Shown: positions 60,742 through 64,000 of the stretch, piece by piece
Layout of the letters: each line of letters starts with the position of its first letter
How positions within the stretch are numbered: the first letter of the stretch is position 1
Assembly (NCBI RefSeq): GCF_042453785.1
Contig: NC_091675.1
Coordinates: 3,360,501-3,424,500, forward strand
DNA: 64,000 nt
Source: Malus domestica
Lineage: Eukaryota; Streptophyta; Magnoliopsida; Rosales; Rosaceae
Reading direction: 5' to 3'
Made by a program: the position numbers and the translations under genes
The notes under the pieces: generated by a model
What the model saw: the letters and a program-made list of their open reading frames with translations, nothing else
What the model was told of the DNA's origin: nothing
The model's database searches: none

Positions 60742-61859
60742 GAAAAAAAGAACCCTAGACATCCTCCGGTGTATAAACAGCTCTGCCACTTAATTATACA
60801 ACTTATTAATTTTAATCTTTAGCCGTTATACTCATATATGTTTTGATATACTACTGAGATATTTCTAAGTTAAACAAAATACGTACAACGAGAAGGACAT
60901 GAATCATCAATTAAAGTCGACTTTGGGATTTAAACAAATTATATTATATGATCTTTGAACCGTGGTCCAAGATCTCATGGATGATATCAATAACTAGTAA
61001 AACAAAGGTTATACTCTTTCTTACGAAGTTGGAAACTTGGACATGGTCATTCTAAAACTAGCTTACTTATTACCTAGTAACGGTCATAAACTGCCAGAGT
61101 TGCAATCTTAATCCTCGATTTTTCTTTCGTGTTATCTTAACTCTAAAACTTGTCTATTTCTTTGCTTAAATCATGTACCAGATTTGCTATGGATTCTGTG
61201 CATCTTCCACTTAAATATTTATACACTCCTATATAGCCAGAAATTGATGTGTTTGGTACTAGTTGCTATATGCCACCAACAAGACTAATTAAGTTCTTAC
61301 TTGCATGATTAAGACTCATTAATCAAAGGCGGTAGTATTTTATGTCATTTCAAACCTTATCTGAAATCTGAGTTTCTTTCTCTGATGTAGACTCTTGTTC
61401 AAAGAAAGGGTTTAAACTGGAGTGTTAAACTTACCTATCGCACTAACATATTGTTCAATATGTAATTAACCCCCGCGCGCGCGCGCACACACATATATAT
61501 ATAATATCTAATAATATATTTATTCTGTCCAACACGTATACACCAAATCAAGTTTAAGGGTGCGTATTTGATATGTATTTGAAACCCATGAATGATTAAT
61601 ATTGCGAAGTCAATTTGCTTTGTGGTGCGTGAGATTTGATATTGTGATAGTTGAGGTTGGATATTACGTGTGTTAGTCTGCTCTCATAACTTGAAGGAAG
61701 TTGATTTCAACTCAAAAATCAATTGACAATATGGATTGTAACTCATGCAATGTCTTAATTCCACGATATATGATTCACTCTCATAATTTCAAATATCAAG
61801 CACCAGTCAGCTACTAATTATAAGCCAGATCAATATAGCTAGCTTTACGGATATTATCT
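60742..61859. other. Intergenic DNA with a compound microsatellite
   Basis: No gene. 61473-61502 is (CG)n(CA)n(TA)n. Confidence 0.5.
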
Positions 61860-63070
61860 TGTCCGATCTTTTTGCGTAATCCAAATCTGGAAAATGGCAA
61901 CACATGAGATAGATTCGGTAATGAAAAGTTGAAAACATAATGAAGTTGGTTTCGAGGCAATGTTAAACAATTATTCATAATCCAAGTCCTTCTTGGGGAA
62001 TATATATTCTGCAGAAATCTTGGAAATTTGGATGAATCAAGATACTCTGACCAATTTTTAACGATGGATTTCTTAAGATATCCTTTTGGAAGGATCATTA
62101 TATGATATATAAACCACTAGTTAGTTGATATTTTTGACAGTCGACAAAATTATATGATTTTGAACGTCTGCAGCAGATCTTGCAGTTGAAAAATGCATGG
62201 CAGCTGAGAATCTCTATACGATGTCAAACTTTTTCACGAAGCTGAGGAAGCAAAAATAGATCTTGCTTCCAGAAGCAATACGATTTTCTTTACAGCTGAT
62301 GATGCATATTTACAAGTTGACCATTACTAATATTATCATATCTTGTAATCTTGGTCCGATTGCAATTTGGTGCCTAACTGTACTGTTTTCTTATTTCAAA
62401 TTCTTAGGGCTAAAGGCTGCTCGAGTATCATTGAGCCTGTTGAGTTCCGGCACATGCCGAAAATGATTGTTCGATGAACAGAAAGAGAGAGCTGTAGCTA
62501 GGTTTTATTGTTCTAGAAAACTTGTTTAATTTGTCAAAATAGTTTGGAACATGTCACACCAATATTACTTAATAAACAAGTAAACAAGTTGAATGAGATT
62601 TGATATATATTCTGATGCAAAAGTTGAGTTTTGCAAAAAAAATCTTTTGTAGAACCAATTTTTGTAATCAAAACTAACTTTTGTTTTCAACCGAAAGATA
62701 TGATTGGGGTCTATCGAAAATGAAGGCATCTCGAGCAACCTTGTAAACTTAGAAACGCTAGAATTGCCAAGTTGTTGCTTCCAATATATTTGTTTGAAGA
62801 AAATTTGGAAGGGGTTCCTTTTCAAATTTGTTAAACCAAGTTGATTGATTTAACCAATTGTTAAAGATGGATCTCCTAGGATATTTTTCCCACTATCTGA
62901 TGATTTTAAAGTCAATTAATATCTCATTTCGAAATATTGCAGTGATCTCGCAGTTGAATATATGGCAGCTGCGAAAAGAAAACAGAGCTAATAAGGAGCA
63001 AAAACAGATTTTGCTTGCATAAGCAAATGGATTTTCTTTGTGATTGATGATGCTTACAAGTTATTGTCTT
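61860..63070. repeat. Diverged tandem duplication of about 0.5 kb
   Basis: Segment 61980-62330 resembles 62730-63070 in order and orientation, sharing GATCTTGCAGTTGAA-like, ATGGCAGCTG, CAGATTTTGCTT-like and TTTTCTTT..GATGATGC words. In the second copy the plus strand reads NLVNLETLELPSCCF, LRR-like, then stops; the first copy is more decayed. Possibly remnants of a resistance-gene 3' end, but this is weak. Confidence 0.4.
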
Positions 63071-63631
63071 CTTCTTTTGGATAGTAACTAGATGGCGCGA
63101 TCTTTGACCATGAAAGCCTAGCTGTTTAGTTAGAGCAATACGAAAGTGATTGGTAGATAAAAAAAACGCTGCTGTGACTTTTTAAAATGAATAACTGCTA
63201 TAATCTACGGATATGTGCGTTTCAAACTTTGTTTGCGAGCGGGTGGCACATTTCCTTGAACAACTTGCTGCCGACTTAATAGACAATCACGTTGCAATAT
63301 TAAGCATTGACCAAGATTGCAATAATTTTGAAGAAATAGGAACTGCAAATCACAAACTAATGCATATACTAAGTGACTGATAAAAAACAACAAAAAAAAA
63401 GTTAAAGAATGATATGTGACAAACTGTGATTTTGTTTGTGAGGAGGTTACGTCGTCCAAGTTATATTAATCGCCTATTGGGTTGTGTACAAATTATTTGG
63501 GCGGCCCAACGAATCCAATTTTGTGAGAGAAAATGATACAAACTTTGGCCCAGCAATCAACTTAAAGCTCAATTAACATTCTGGTCCAGAACAAGGGCTA
63601 GTTTCCACCCTCCAAAATCCCAAAATCAAGA
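63071..63631. other. Upstream region of the last gene
   Basis: No gene seen. From about 63560 the DNA becomes pyrimidine-rich, as in a plant 5' leader. Confidence 0.4.
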
Positions 63632-64000
63632 ATGTTCTCCCTCCAAACTCTCAAATCTTGCAGATCACTCCAACGCCAACGTACTGCCCCCGTTCATATC
63701 CTCATTGCTTTCTTCAGGTACTCTCTCTCTCTCTCTCTCTCTCAATGTCACATTCACTTAATTACTGCCTCAATTCACTTTCCAATGATTCATTTGCAAC
63801 GTGACTTTCAAGTTCACTATTTTATGTAAGTTTGTTTTACATTTTTAATCTGCATATGCTTTGCGAGTTCACTCACTCACCTAATTTGTATTTTTTGCCC
63901 AGCGTCTGATTAGATTACTGCTTTTACTGCAAATGTATCCATCAGTCGTTTTATATTGAATTTGTTACTGGATTTCATATTCGATCTCTAAGAGACAAAG
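63632..64000 (+). CDS. Possible first exon of an unidentified gene, cut by the window end
   Basis: The ATG at 63632 opens a 29-residue exon (MFSLQTLKSCRSLQRQRT...) ending CTTCAG before GTACTCTC at 63718. The N-terminus is rich in Ser and Arg with few acidic residues, which would suit an organelle presequence. A (CT)n microsatellite (63721-63743) follows the donor site. No downstream exon is identifiable, so the gene cannot be named. Confidence 0.4.

Noticed and set aside
61670-61800. Another copy of the 49813-50147 TRIM
   Set aside because: CAATTGACAATATGGATTGT is similar to part of the TRIM LTR, but no second repeat, primer site or polypurine tract could be found.

Overview
The window is plant nuclear DNA. 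It has many short exons with GT-AG introns, chloroplast-targeted proteins, a cytokinin dehydrogenase, and a dense load of LTR retrotransposons, TRIMs, SINEs and MITEs in AT-rich DNA. The Cassandra TRIM style, an Au-type SINE and the retrotransposon families suggest a woody Rosaceae genome (apple or pear type). That species guess is inference.

Left part (1-13.5 kb): one young 9,756-bp LTR retrotransposon lies on the minus strand (2207-11962). It has two 940-bp LTRs with one difference seen by eye, and an AATTA target duplication. It encodes gag but no recognisable protease, reverse transcriptase, RNase H or integrase. Where pol would be expected it carries a tandem array, fragments that look like host genes (a RING finger and a receptor-like kinase), low-complexity DNA and an antisense coiled-coil ORF. 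Its LTRs and 3' internal region carry a hairpin repeat whose stem arms change together. An F-box-type pseudogene fragment follows.

Middle part (13.7-36 kb): a gene-rich block. In order: PAA2/HMA8 thylakoid Cu-ATPase (minus, 17 exons); a YlmG/YGGT chloroplast protein (plus, 3 exons, divergent from PAA2); a small membrane protein (plus, 1 exon); a GPI-anchored-type secreted protein (minus, 2 exons); a probable thylakoid-lumen protein of unknown function (plus, 7 exons); and F-box/LRR protein 15/SLOMO (minus, 17 exons). Three of the six are plastid proteins. All exon joins keep frame and give full-length products (887, 252, 117, 233, 240 and 1005 aa).

Right part (36-64 kb): gene-poor. The only complete gene is a CKX7-type cytosolic cytokinin dehydrogenase (minus, 4 exons, 517 aa). 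Around it are Cassandra elements (one complete, one solo LTR, one 3'-truncated), three other TRIM-like elements, several MITEs, old dispersed repeats and microsatellites. A first exon of an unidentified plus-strand gene may start at 63632 and run off the window.

All splice sites and element boundaries were read by eye. No database search was possible.
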